NCBI GenBank assembly: GCA_026394095.1
Contig: JAPKYY010000443.1
Location: 1-6,406, forward strand
DNA length: 6,406 nucleotides
Source: Acidobacteriota bacterium
Lineage (GTDB): Bacteria; Acidobacteriota; Terriglobia; Bryobacterales; Bryobacteraceae
Reading direction: 5' to 3'
The stretch's first letter is position 1, and each line of letters starts with the position of its first letter. Under the pieces are notes generated by a model. The model saw only the letters and a list, made by a program, of their open reading frames with translations. It was not told where the DNA came from and did no database searches. The translations under genes and the position numbers were made by a program. Of the stretch, positions 1 through 6,406 are shown piece by piece.

Positions 1-619
1 CTTGGTAGATGGGCGGGAGCCAGGCGGATTGCCAGTTGGAGATGCCGTTGATGGGGAGGCCCTTGGGGTCGTCGAGGACGACGTAGGCGGGGAGGTTCTG
101 ATTCTCGGTGCCGAGGCCATAGGCGATCCAGGAGCCGATTGCGGGACGGCTGGCGATTGTGCGGCCGGTGTGCATCAGGAAGAGCGCGGGTTCGTGGTTG
201 GCGTGTTCGCCGTACATGGAACGAATGACGGTGATGTCGTCGGCGCAAGTGGCCAGATGCGGCAGGGCGCTTGATATATCGATGCCAGCCTTGCCGTGGC
301 GCTTGAATTCATAGGGACTTGGCATGAGGAAGCCGGGCTTGTCGCCATTGGAGATGGCGAAGCTGAGCTCGCGGCTGGGGGCGGTGCCGGCGAGGCGGGT
401 GAGGGTGGGCTTGGGGTCGAAGAGGTCGACTTGACTGGGGCCACCGTTCATGAAGAGTTGGATGACAGCCTTGGCTTTGGGGGCGAAGTGAGAAGGCTTG
501 GGGGTGAGGTCGTAGACGCCAGAGGCTTTGGCTTCGCTAGCGATGATGCTGGCGAGGGCTGCGCCGTGCAGGCCGTTTGTGATTGAGTTGAAGAAGTCGC
601 GACGGGTGTTCTTTTGCAT
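1..619 (-). CDS. DUF1501 domain-containing protein, Tat-exported, C-terminus cut by window edge
   Basis: The frame reads from ATG at 619-617 leftwards without a stop to base 1, giving about 206 residues; the family is usually around 450-500, so more than half is outside the window. The N-terminus carries a twin-arginine signal, TRRDFF at residues 5-10, followed by a small-residue stretch (about 16-32), so export of a folded protein by Tat is expected. The family signature FMNGGPSQVDLFDPKP is at about 56-71, and a second conserved block, YGEHANHEPALFLMHTG, follows around residue 140. DUF1501 proteins are related to the sulfatase/alkaline phosphatase fold; their substrate is not established. 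The start is 9 bases past the stop of the cytochrome/DUF1553 gene, with TAAGG (overlapping that stop) as a weak ribosome site 7 bases from ATG, so the two are very likely co-transcribed and translationally linked. This pairing is typical of Planctomycetes and Acidobacteria. Identity is firm; the enzymatic role is unknown. Confidence 0.9.
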   Translation of the reverse strand, partial: MQKNTRRDFFNSITNGLHGAALASIIASEAKASGVYDLTPKPSHFAPKAKAVIQLFMNGGPSQVDLFDPKPTLTRLAGTAPSRELSFAISNGDKPGFLMPSPYEFKRHGKAGIDISSALPHLATCADDITVIRSMYGEHANHEPALFLMHTGRTIASRPAIGSWIAYGLGTENQNLPAYVVLDDPKGLPINGISNWQSAWLPPIYQ

Positions 620-628
620 GGGTTGGCC

Positions 629-3367
629 TTAGTCGATGAAGCTGAATTCAGCGGAGTTGAGGATGGCGTGGCAGAGGTTGGCGAGAGCTAACCACTGGGA
701 TTGTGCGGCGTGAGGGGCCTCGGAATTGTCCTGCTTAAGACGGTCTGGCCATTGCTTTTCGAAGTCTGCGATGGCGGATTTCGCCGTTTCGATCTCGGAA
801 GGGCTTGGCGGACGAGAGTAGGCTCGCACGTAAACTTGCTCGATTTGCTTTGCGCGATCGCTGCCTGCTTCGTCGATGATGCGGCCGGCCATGAATTTCG
901 ATAGCTCCCAGGTGATCGAGCCGTTGAACATATGGAGGGCTTGCGTGGCGACGTTAGAGCGGCGGCGCTCGGTGCAGTTGGGAGTCATTGAGGGTTGGTC
1001 GAAGGCATCCATCAATGAGACTGGGGTTTGGCGGCGGTGGAGGGTGTAGATGCTGCGGCGGTAGCCGAGCTTGCCGGGCTTGACGGAGACTTCCTTGTCT
1101 TCGTTGGTGCGGATCTCGGATGGGGTGCCGAAGGCGGTGTCGTCGAGGCGGCTGGACGCCATTAACAATGAATCGTAAAGGGTCTCGGCATCCATGCGCT
1201 GGAGAGGCATGCGGGTGAGGAGGGAGTTGTCGGGGTCAACGGCGATTTGGGCTTCTGTGACTGATGAAGACTGCCGGTAGGCCTGGCTCGTGACCATCAT
1301 CCGGTGCATTGACTTCATGCTCCAGCCCTTTTCTACAAACTCTGTGGCGAGATAGTCGAGAAGTTCTGGGTGGGATGGGGCGATGCCGGATTTTCCGAAG
1401 TTCGAGACGGTGGGGACGATGCCTCGGCCGAAGTGGCGCATCCACATCTGATTGACGGCAACGCGTGCGGTGAGGGGGTGGTTGGGTTGGGTGAGCCATT
1501 CGGCCAGAGCCAGACGGCGACCGCTGGTGCCTTCAAAGGGTGGCTTGGGCTCGTAGTTCTTTAGGCTGGCGTTGCGCAGGACCTGAGGCGTGTTGGCTTC
1601 TACCGGTTCGCCGAAGCTGGCGGGGTCGCCTCTTCGCAGCAGGTAGCTTTGCGAGGGTTGCGCGTTGTCGTTGAGGACCCTGGTGTGGGGCGTTTGCTTG
1701 AGTTTGCCGCGGAGTTCGTTGAGTTCTTTTTGTAGAGGAGCAACGATGGTGGCCAGTTCGGGATTTTGTTTTTCGAGTTCTCCACGCTTGTAGGTGATTC
1801 CGGCCTTTTTGAAGGGGGCGGAGGCGAGATCGATCTGGTCGCGGAGGCGCTTCATCTCGGCTTCGATGGGTGCGTTGTTCTTAGCTACTTCAGCCTGTTC
1901 TTCGGCGAGGGCCAGTGGGATTTCCCGCTTGTTGGGGGAGCGCCATTCGTAGGGATCGTAGGCGCCCTGGAGGATGGCGCTGAGGCGATAGTAGTCGCGC
2001 TGCGGGATGGGATCGTACTTGTGATTGTGGCAGCGGGCACAGCCTACCGTGAGGCCCATCACGGATGAGGAGAGGACTTCGACTTCGTCGGCGAGGATGT
2101 TCATTCGCTCGGCGAGGAGGCCGCGTTCGTTGGAGTTGGTGGGGTCTGGGGTGGTGCGGAGGAAGCCTGTCGCGGCGAGGCGATCGATCATCTCTTGCGT
2201 GGCGGGGCCTTTGACTTGCTTCCAGTCGTTGGACATTTCGTCGCCGGCGATTTGTTCGGTTAAGAATTTCGAGTAGGGTTTGTCTGCGTTGAGGGAGCGG
2301 ATGACGTAGTCGCGGTAGCGCCAGGCGTAGCGGCGGACGCCGTCGTCCTGGCCGAAGCCTTCGGAGTCGGAGTAGCCGGCGAGGTCGAGCCAGTGCTGGC
2401 CCCAGCGTTCTCCGTAGCGGGGAGAGGCGAGGAGCTTGTCGACGGCGCGCTCGTAGGCGGTGGGAGACTTGTCGGCTTCGTAGGCGGCGAGTTCAGCGGG
2501 CGTGGGTGGGAGGCCGGTGAGATCGAGATAGACACGACGGAGGAGCGAACGCTTGTCGGCTTCCTTGTTGTAGGTGAGGCCTTTGGCTTCGAGCTTGGCT
2601 AGCAGGAAGAGATCGATGTTGTTGCGGACGCTAGACTTCGACTTAACCGTAGGGAGGGCGGGCTTGACTGGCGGCTGGAAGGACCAGAACTTCTTGTCTG
2701 ATTCTTTGACGATGTCTGGGGAGATTTCTTTCGGGTCTGCGTCTTTGGCACCGGCGGCGATCCAGGCTTTGATCTTTTCGGTTTCTGCGTCGGTTGCGAG
2801 TTCTACAGCGAGAGCTTTGGCTTCTTTGGCCGGGGGCATTTCGCCTTTGGCGATTCGGGTATAGAGGAGGCTTTCTTCGGGCTTGCCGGGAACGATGGCG
2901 GGGCCGGATTTGCCGCCTTTGAGACGGCTGGCGACAGTGCGAAGGTCGAGGCCGCCTTCTTTGCGATCGCTACCGTGGCAGAGAACGCAGCGGGCTTGCA
3001 GGATGCCGCGGATTTCGTGGGCGGAAACCTCTTGAACGGCGACTACCTTGGGCATGCCGGTGTTGATCCAGGTACGGATCTGATCGATTTCGCTATCCGT
3101 GAGTTTGACTTTGCCGGGAGGCATTTGGCGGGTCACGATCTTGTCGATCAGGAGGCTTTTTGCTGCTTCGCCGGGGACGATGACTGCGCCGGTCTCTCCG
3201 CCTTTGAGGACGGCTTCGGGTGTGTGGAGTGAGAGTTTGCCGAGGCTGACTTTTTCGTTATGGCAGGCGAAACACTTGGCGGCGAAGATCGGCTTTACTT
3301 CGTCAAAAGTTGTGGCGGCTGAGAGGGTTGAGCCCAATAGCAGGGTTAGGAAAATCAGATTGCGCAT
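629..3367 (-). CDS. Planctomycete-type cytochrome c (PSCyt1) - DUF1549 (PSCyt2) - DUF1553 (PSD1) protein
   Basis: This is a complete 912-residue secreted multidomain protein. Residues 1-18 form a Sec signal peptide ([13 protein letters not shown], then SAA). Two tandem cytochrome modules follow: the first has CFACH at 32-36 with MPP at 82-84, the second CVLCH at 127-131 with MPP at 177-179. Each CxxCH is a heme c attachment site and each MPP methionine is the likely sixth iron ligand. DUF1549 spans about 249-455, starting [10 protein letters not shown], with [10 protein letters not shown] at 282-291 and a third heme-like motif, CARCH, at 443-447. Residues about 486-560 are charged and probably helical or coiled coil. 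DUF1553 runs from about 617 ([10 protein letters not shown]) to near the C-terminus, including [13 protein letters not shown]. No LamG/concanavalin-like insert, seen in some relatives, is evident. Start choice: the signal peptide begins directly at this ATG; the upstream Shine-Dalgarno is poor. It heads a unit with the DUF1501 gene. The domain assignment is secure; the reaction catalysed is unknown, with envelope redox or polymer processing as inference. Confidence 0.95.
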   Translation of the reverse strand: MRNLIFLTLLLGSTLSAATTFDEVKPIFAAKCFACHNEKVSLGKLSLHTPEAVLKGGETGAVIVPGEAAKSLLIDKIVTRQMPPGKVKLTDSEIDQIRTWINTGMPKVVAVQEVSAHEIRGILQARCVLCHGSDRKEGGLDLRTVASRLKGGKSGPAIVPGKPEESLLYTRIAKGEMPPAKEAKALAVELATDAETEKIKAWIAAGAKDADPKEISPDIVKESDKKFWSFQPPVKPALPTVKSKSSVRNNIDLFLLAKLEAKGLTYNKEADKRSLLRRVYLDLTGLPPTPAELAAYEADKSPTAYERAVDKLLASPRYGERWGQHWLDLAGYSDSEGFGQDDGVRRYAWRYRDYVIRSLNADKPYSKFLTEQIAGDEMSNDWKQVKGPATQEMIDRLAATGFLRTTPDPTNSNERGLLAERMNILADEVEVLSSSVMGLTVGCARCHNHKYDPIPQRDYYRLSAILQGAYDPYEWRSPNKREIPLALAEEQAEVAKNNAPIEAEMKRLRDQIDLASAPFKKAGITYKRGELEKQNPELATIVAPLQKELNELRGKLKQTPHTRVLNDNAQPSQSYLLRRGDPASFGEPVEANTPQVLRNASLKNYEPKPPFEGTSGRRLALAEWLTQPNHPLTARVAVNQMWMRHFGRGIVPTVSNFGKSGIAPSHPELLDYLATEFVEKGWSMKSMHRMMVTSQAYRQSSSVTEAQIAVDPDNSLLTRMPLQRMDAETLYDSLLMASSRLDDTAFGTPSEIRTNEDKEVSVKPGKLGYRRSIYTLHRRQTPVSLMDAFDQPSMTPNCTERRRSNVATQALHMFNGSITWELSKFMAGRIIDEAGSDRAKQIEQVYVRAYSRPPSPSEIETAKSAIADFEKQWPDRLKQDNSEAPHAAQSQWLALANLCHAILNSAEFSFID

Positions 3368-3454
3368 TGGGAAAAGATTTCTTCATAGTTTATCTCAGTG
3401 GGGTGGCTTAAGAAATCGGGGAACTTTTGGTGACTCCTGCGACTATACAAGGTA
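3368..3454. promoter_or_regulatory. Divergent intergenic region between the two gene units
   Basis: These 87 bases separate the start codons of the minus-strand cytochrome/DUF1553 gene and the plus-strand TIGR03435 gene, so both promoters should lie here or inside the opposing gene. On the plus strand TATACA (3444-3449) resembles a -10 box, but no -35 match sits at normal spacing. It ends only 5 bases before the ATG, so a transcript from it would be leaderless or nearly so. AAGG at 3449-3452 is only 2 bases from ATG, too close for a normal ribosome site. On the minus strand the reverse complement reads GATAAACTATG, in which TAAACT is a 4-of-6 -10 match, again with a weak -35. No BlaI-type or other clear dyad operator was found. 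The region's role is inferred from geometry; individual boxes are weak. Confidence 0.4.
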
Positions 3455-4207
3455 ATGAAACAGCGTCTACTTGTTCTTTGTCTTGGACTGGCCACGAGTT
3501 CGTGGGGCTTCCAGAGTTTTGAGGTTGCGACGATCAAGCCGAATGCGTCGAGCGACAATCGCGTCCGGATTGGGATTCAGCCGGGTGGAAGGTTTGTCGC
3601 TTCGGGAATGACGCTCAAGCAGTTGATTGCTTTTGCCTATGACCTTCGTGATTTTCAGATTACGGGAGAGCCAGGCTGGGCCAGTGCGGAGCGTTTCGAC
3701 ATAAACGCAAAAGGCGATGGCAGTGGAGAGGGGCCTGATGCAATTCGAATCATGATGCGTGCTTTGCTCGCCGAGCGATTCCAGTTGAAGTCGCACGAGG
3801 AGACGAAAGAGATGTCAGTTTATGCGCTGGTGGTGGGGAAAGGCGGATCGAAGCTTGTGAAGAGTGCAAGTGGTGGACCGGGGCCGCAGATCCGGTTGGG
3901 ACGTGGGGGGATTAGTGGTAAGGGAATGCCGATTGATTTGCTGGTTCGACAGTTATCGCAAAATGTGGGCCGGACCGTGCTGGACAAGACTGGGCTAACG
4001 GGCAACTACGACATTGAATTGAACTTCTCGGCGGAGGCTGGGCCTGGGGGATTGCCGGGGTCGCCGGATGCTGTTGCTGGAACGGGATCGAATGGGCCGA
4101 CGATCTTTACGGCAGTGCAGGAGCAACTTGGTTTGAAGCTGGAGCCGACGAGGGGACCGGTGAAGATTCTGGCTGTCGATAGCGTTTCGAAGCTTACCGA
4201 GGACTAG
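3455..4207 (+). CDS. TIGR03435 (DUF3738) family secreted protein
   Basis: This is a complete 250-residue protein of a family highly expanded in Solibacter-type Acidobacteria; its function is not known. It begins with a Sec signal peptide (MKQRLLVLCLGLATSSWG, 1-18) and the mature part opens with the family hallmark FEVATIKPN (22-30). Further conserved blocks are GGRFVASGMTLKQLIAFAYD (44-63), PGWASAERFDI (73-83), LLAERFQLKSHEE (104-116), VLDKTGLTGNYDIELNF (175-191) and a C-terminal LGLKLEPTRGPVKILAVD. Length is at the short side of normal for the family. The segments at about 52-71 and 158-176 both have the pattern of a short amphipathic helix then a strand, reminiscent of STN domains of secretins and TonB receptors; that resemblance is by eye. 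A periplasmic location is expected. It lies 3 bases before, and in the same frame as, a TonB-dependent receptor, implying an operon and a linked role. Family members often sit near BlaR1/M56-type regulators; none is visible here. No good Shine-Dalgarno supports the start, but the signal peptide does. Confidence 0.93.
   Translation: MKQRLLVLCLGLATSSWGFQSFEVATIKPNASSDNRVRIGIQPGGRFVASGMTLKQLIAFAYDLRDFQITGEPGWASAERFDINAKGDGSGEGPDAIRIMMRALLAERFQLKSHEETKEMSVYALVVGKGGSKLVKSASGGPGPQIRLGRGGISGKGMPIDLLVRQLSQNVGRTVLDKTGLTGNYDIELNFSAEAGPGGLPGSPDAVAGTGSNGPTIFTAVQEQLGLKLEPTRGPVKILAVDSVSKLTED
4199..4202 (+). promoter_or_regulatory. Ribosome binding site of the TonB-dependent receptor gene
   Basis: GAGG lies 8 bases before ATG 4211 and 5 bases before an in-frame GTG at 4208, inside the last codons of the TIGR03435 gene. 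The spacing favours ATG 4211. Because the site overlaps the upstream coding sequence, translation of the receptor is probably coupled to that of the TIGR03435 protein. Choosing GTG instead would add a single residue. Confidence 0.6.
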
Positions 4208-4210
4208 GTG

Positions 4211-6406
4211 ATGGTTCATCTGTTGTTTTGCCTGATGATGCTCGGTACGCTCAGTGCTGCCGAGCATCGAGGGGTAGTGCGATTTGGAACGATTCCGGTA
4301 CCTGGTGTGGTGGTGACGGCTTCACAGGGGAACACGAAGGTTCAGACTGTGAGTGATGCGGCTGGCGCTTATTCGTTTGCCGGTATTGCGGATGGGGAGT
4401 GGACGGTTCGGGTTGAGATGCAGATGTTTCTGCCTCAAGAGCAAAAAGTTGTTGCGGGGCCCACGGTGCTTGAGTGGAAGCTGGCGATTGGGCCTTTGCC
4501 CGAGGTGACTGCTAAAGCCGGATTTCAGAAGGCGGAGGTTGCGGTGAACCGGCCGGTGAAGAAGCAGGCTGAGGTGCCGGTGGAAGTTTCGCAGCAGGCG
4601 GTGGATGGTTTTTTGATCAATGGAAGCGTGAACAATGGGGCGGCTTCTTCGTTTGCGCAATTGCCTGCTTTCGGCAATAACAGACGTGGGCAGCGGTCGC
4701 TGTACAACGGGAATCTGGGATTGATTGTTAGCAATGCCCTGTTTGATGCGCGACCGTTTTCGATTACTGGACAGGATACGCCGAAGCCCGGGTATGGGCG
4801 TATGGAAGGCTTGTTTGCTTTTGGTGGGCCGATGCTGCGCCGGACCTGGCCGATCTTGACTCTCAACTACCAGTGGACTCGGAGTACCCGAGCTACTACG
4901 CAGAGTGGGTTGGTACCGACACTCGAACAACGGAGTTTGCCGATTGCGAGCCCGCAGGCGCGGCTGCTGTTGGGGCTTTATCCGTTACCGAACTTTAGCG
5001 GCAATTCGAGGTTCAACTTTCAGGCTCCACTTGTGAATGGGTTGCATCAGGATGATCTGCAGACACGGGTGAACAAGCAGGTGAAGAAGCACTTCTATAC
5101 GGGCAGTTTGGCGTGGCGGAGTACACGTACGGATTCGCCGGATTTGCTTGGGTTTCTTGAGACTGGCAGGACGAGCGGTTGGAACAGCGCGCTTGGCTAC
5201 CGGCGTAGTTTCAGCGCTCGGGCGTTTGTGAATCTGAGCTTGCAGTGGAGCCGGCTTGAGACCGATGTGGTGCCGTTTTTCTCTGGCCGGAGGAATGTTT
5301 CGGGCGAGGCTGGGATTTCAGGCAATAACCAGGAGGCGGTGAATTGGGGGCCGCCGACTTTGAGTTTTGCCAGCGGGATTGTTGGGTTGGGGACGACCCA
5401 GGCTTCTTCGGTTCGGAACCAGACCACTGGGCTCGTAGTGGATGGATATATGAATCGTGGTCGACATAACATCACGCTTGGCTACACGATGCGGCGGCAA
5501 CAGCTCAATAGTTTTTCTCAGCAGGATGCGCGTGGGAGTTTTACTTTTACTGGGGCTAACGACTTTGAGAAGTTTCTTCGGGGCGTGCCCGATGTGAGCA
5601 GTATTGCGTTTGGCAATGCTGACAAATATTTGCGTGGCAATATTCACGAGGCGTTTGTGAATGACGACTGGCGTGTGAATCCGGGGCTTACGATCAATGC
5701 GGGAGTGAGATGGGAGTATTGGTCACCTTTGCGCGAGAAATATGGGCGTTTGGTGAATCTCGATGTAGGACCGGGCTTTGGATCGGCTCGCGCTGTGGTG
5801 GGCGATTCATTTCTGAAACCAGACCGGAACAACTTTGCTCCGCGTATTGGAATCTCCTGGCGACCGCTGGCTGCCTCCTCGATGGTGGTGAGAGCCGGGT
5901 ATGGAATTTACTACGATACTTCGGTGTATCAAAGTATTTCACTGCGGATGGCGCAGCAGGCTCCGCTATCGAGGAGCGTGCGGTTGTCGAATACTCCAGA
6001 GACTCCGTTGACGCTGGCGAATGGCTTTTCTGCCGTGGGGGCGGGCCTGGGATCGTTAACGACCTTTGGTGCGGACCCGGGGTTCCGGATTGGGTACTTG
6101 CAGAATTGGCAGGCTTCAGTGCAACGCGATCTGCCATGGGCTTTGCAGATGACGGCAACTTATCAAGGGTCTAAGGGTACTCGGGGGCAACAGGAAGTGC
6201 TGCCCAATACATTTCCTACTGGTTCGATTGAGCCATCGGGGTTTAGCTATCTGACTTCGAATGGAAACTCTAACCGGCATGCTGCGTTGATGCAGTTGCG
6301 GAGGAGATTGAAGAGTGGATTCACTTCGACATTCACCTACACGTTTGCGAAGGCGCTGGATAATGGGAGGCTGATTGCCCAGAACTGGCTCGATCTCAAG
6401 GCAGAG
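4211..6406 (+). CDS. TonB-dependent receptor (Oar-like) with N-terminal carboxypeptidase-regulatory-like domain, C-terminus cut by window edge
   Basis: The frame is open from ATG 4211 to the last base, giving 732 residues; relatives are roughly 900-1200, so the end of the barrel is missing. Residues 1-17 form a short signal peptide (LLFCLMMLGTLSAA) with no Lys or Arg in its n-region, which is unusual. A carboxypeptidase-regulatory-like beta-sandwich spans about 19-93, with the typical VSDAAGAYSFAGI at 47-59. DGFLINGSVNNG at 132-143 matches the position of the DGVDNN motif of Oar-like receptors. SNALFDARPF (174-183) and FAFGGPM (202-208) mark entry to the barrel. Barrel motifs include VNDDWRVNPGLTINAGVRWE from 483, NNFAPRIGISWRP, YLQNWQASVQRDL from 629 and FTYTFAKALDNG near the visible end. 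These are standard for acidobacterial outer-membrane receptors that import or bind large ligands. No STN domain is present, and the plug appears strongly reduced. It is the second gene of a unit with the TIGR03435 gene. The ligand is unknown. Confidence 0.92.
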   Translation, partial: MVHLLFCLMMLGTLSAAEHRGVVRFGTIPVPGVVVTASQGNTKVQTVSDAAGAYSFAGIADGEWTVRVEMQMFLPQEQKVVAGPTVLEWKLAIGPLPEVTAKAGFQKAEVAVNRPVKKQAEVPVEVSQQAVDGFLINGSVNNGAASSFAQLPAFGNNRRGQRSLYNGNLGLIVSNALFDARPFSITGQDTPKPGYGRMEGLFAFGGPMLRRTWPILTLNYQWTRSTRATTQSGLVPTLEQRSLPIASPQARLLLGLYPLPNFSGNSRFNFQAPLVNGLHQDDLQTRVNKQVKKHFYTGSLAWRSTRTDSPDLLGFLETGRTSGWNSALGYRRSFSARAFVNLSLQWSRLETDVVPFFSGRRNVSGEAGISGNNQEAVNWGPPTLSFASGIVGLGTTQASSVRNQTTGLVVDGYMNRGRHNITLGYTMRRQQLNSFSQQDARGSFTFTGANDFEKFLRGVPDVSSIAFGNADKYLRGNIHEAFVNDDWRVNPGLTINAGVRWEYWSPLREKYGRLVNLDVGPGFGSARAVVGDSFLKPDRNNFAPRIGISWRPLAASSMVVRAGYGIYYDTSVYQSISLRMAQQAPLSRSVRLSNTPETPLTLANGFSAVGAGLGSLTTFGADPGFRIGYLQNWQASVQRDLPWALQMTATYQGSKGTRGQQEVLPNTFPTGSIEPSGFSYLTSNGNSNRHAALMQLRRRLKSGFTSTFTYTFAKALDNGRLIAQNWLDLKAE
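4237..4268 (+). other. Inverted repeat (possible mRNA hairpin) at the 5' end of the receptor gene
   Basis: GATGCTCGG (4237-4245) and CCGAGCATC (4260-4268) are perfect 9-bp complementary arms around a 14-base loop, inside codons 9-20 that encode the end of the signal peptide. No U-run follows, so it is not a standard terminator. A structure here could tune receptor translation relative to the upstream gene. A 9-bp inverted repeat with a short loop is expected by chance about once in every one or two windows of this size, so function is uncertain. Confidence 0.3.

Noticed and set aside
2..586. Gly/Val/Glu-rich plus-strand frames (2-274 and 296-586)
   Set aside because: They lie antisense to the DUF1501 gene, whose Tat signal and conserved motifs are unmistakable; their composition is what the complement of C-ending codons gives.
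620..628. Possible terminator between the DUF1553 and DUF1501 genes
   Set aside because: Only nine bases separate the genes, there is no hairpin or T-run, and the spacing fits an operon.
3407..3412. CTTAAG palindrome in the divergent intergenic region as a possible operator
   Set aside because: It is only 6 bases, with no extension of symmetry on either side; such sites are common by chance.
3355..3558. Minus-strand frame reaching upstream of the cytochrome/DUF1553 gene, as a possible small gene or alternative start
   Set aside because: It is out of frame with the 912-residue protein and overlaps the start of both real genes; the signal peptide starting at 3367 is a better beginning.
4322..4930. 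202-codon open frame on the minus strand opposite the receptor gene
   Set aside because: Its product is rich in Arg, Pro and Ser with no recognisable domain. It lies antisense to a clearly conserved receptor and is explained by the G-rich codon third positions of that gene.
5694..6174. Two 154-codon open frames on opposite strands (5694-6158 minus, 5710-6174 plus) over the receptor barrel
   Set aside because: The receptor frame is continuous across this whole stretch with typical barrel motifs; neither overlapping product shows a domain or a plausible ribosome site.

Overview
The window looks like chromosomal DNA from an acidobacterium of the Solibacter/Bryobacter type (order Bryobacterales). 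The strongest clue is a gene of the TIGR03435/DUF3738 family, which is heavily expanded in Candidatus Solibacter and relatives. It sits next to an Oar-like TonB-dependent receptor, and beside a planctomycete-type cytochrome/DUF1549/DUF1553 protein paired with a DUF1501 protein, a pair shared by Planctomycetes and Acidobacteria. The taxonomic call is an inference from family content, not from a marker gene.

The layout is two divergent two-gene units, with almost every base coding. On the minus strand, reading leftwards from 3367, lies a 912-residue Sec-exported protein with three c-type heme motifs (629-3367). Nine bases further on is a Tat-exported DUF1501 protein (619 down to the window edge, cut at its C-terminus). 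On the plus strand lies a secreted 250-residue TIGR03435 protein (3455-4207). Three bases after its stop a TonB-dependent outer-membrane receptor begins (4211 to the window edge, 732 residues seen, cut at its C-terminus). The 87-bp gap at 3368-3454 is the only sizeable non-coding stretch and must hold any promoters for both units. No RNA gene, insertion sequence, CRISPR array, attachment site or convincing terminator was seen.

Functionally, all four proteins carry export signals and are expected in the periplasm or outer membrane. The minus-strand pair is a standard partnership whose biochemical role is not established; heme and a sulfatase-like fold suggest envelope redox or hydrolytic chemistry. 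The plus-strand pair looks like an outer-membrane uptake or binding system. A shared job for the two units (processing outside the cytoplasm plus uptake) is a hypothesis based only on divergent adjacency.

The points most worth a second look are: the receptor seems to lack most of a plug domain; the TIGR03435 protein beside it has two segments resembling STN-type short repeats; the two genes are in the same frame, with one TAG as the only barrier; and the plus strand is G-rich throughout, so the two strands' genes use opposite third-position codon preferences.
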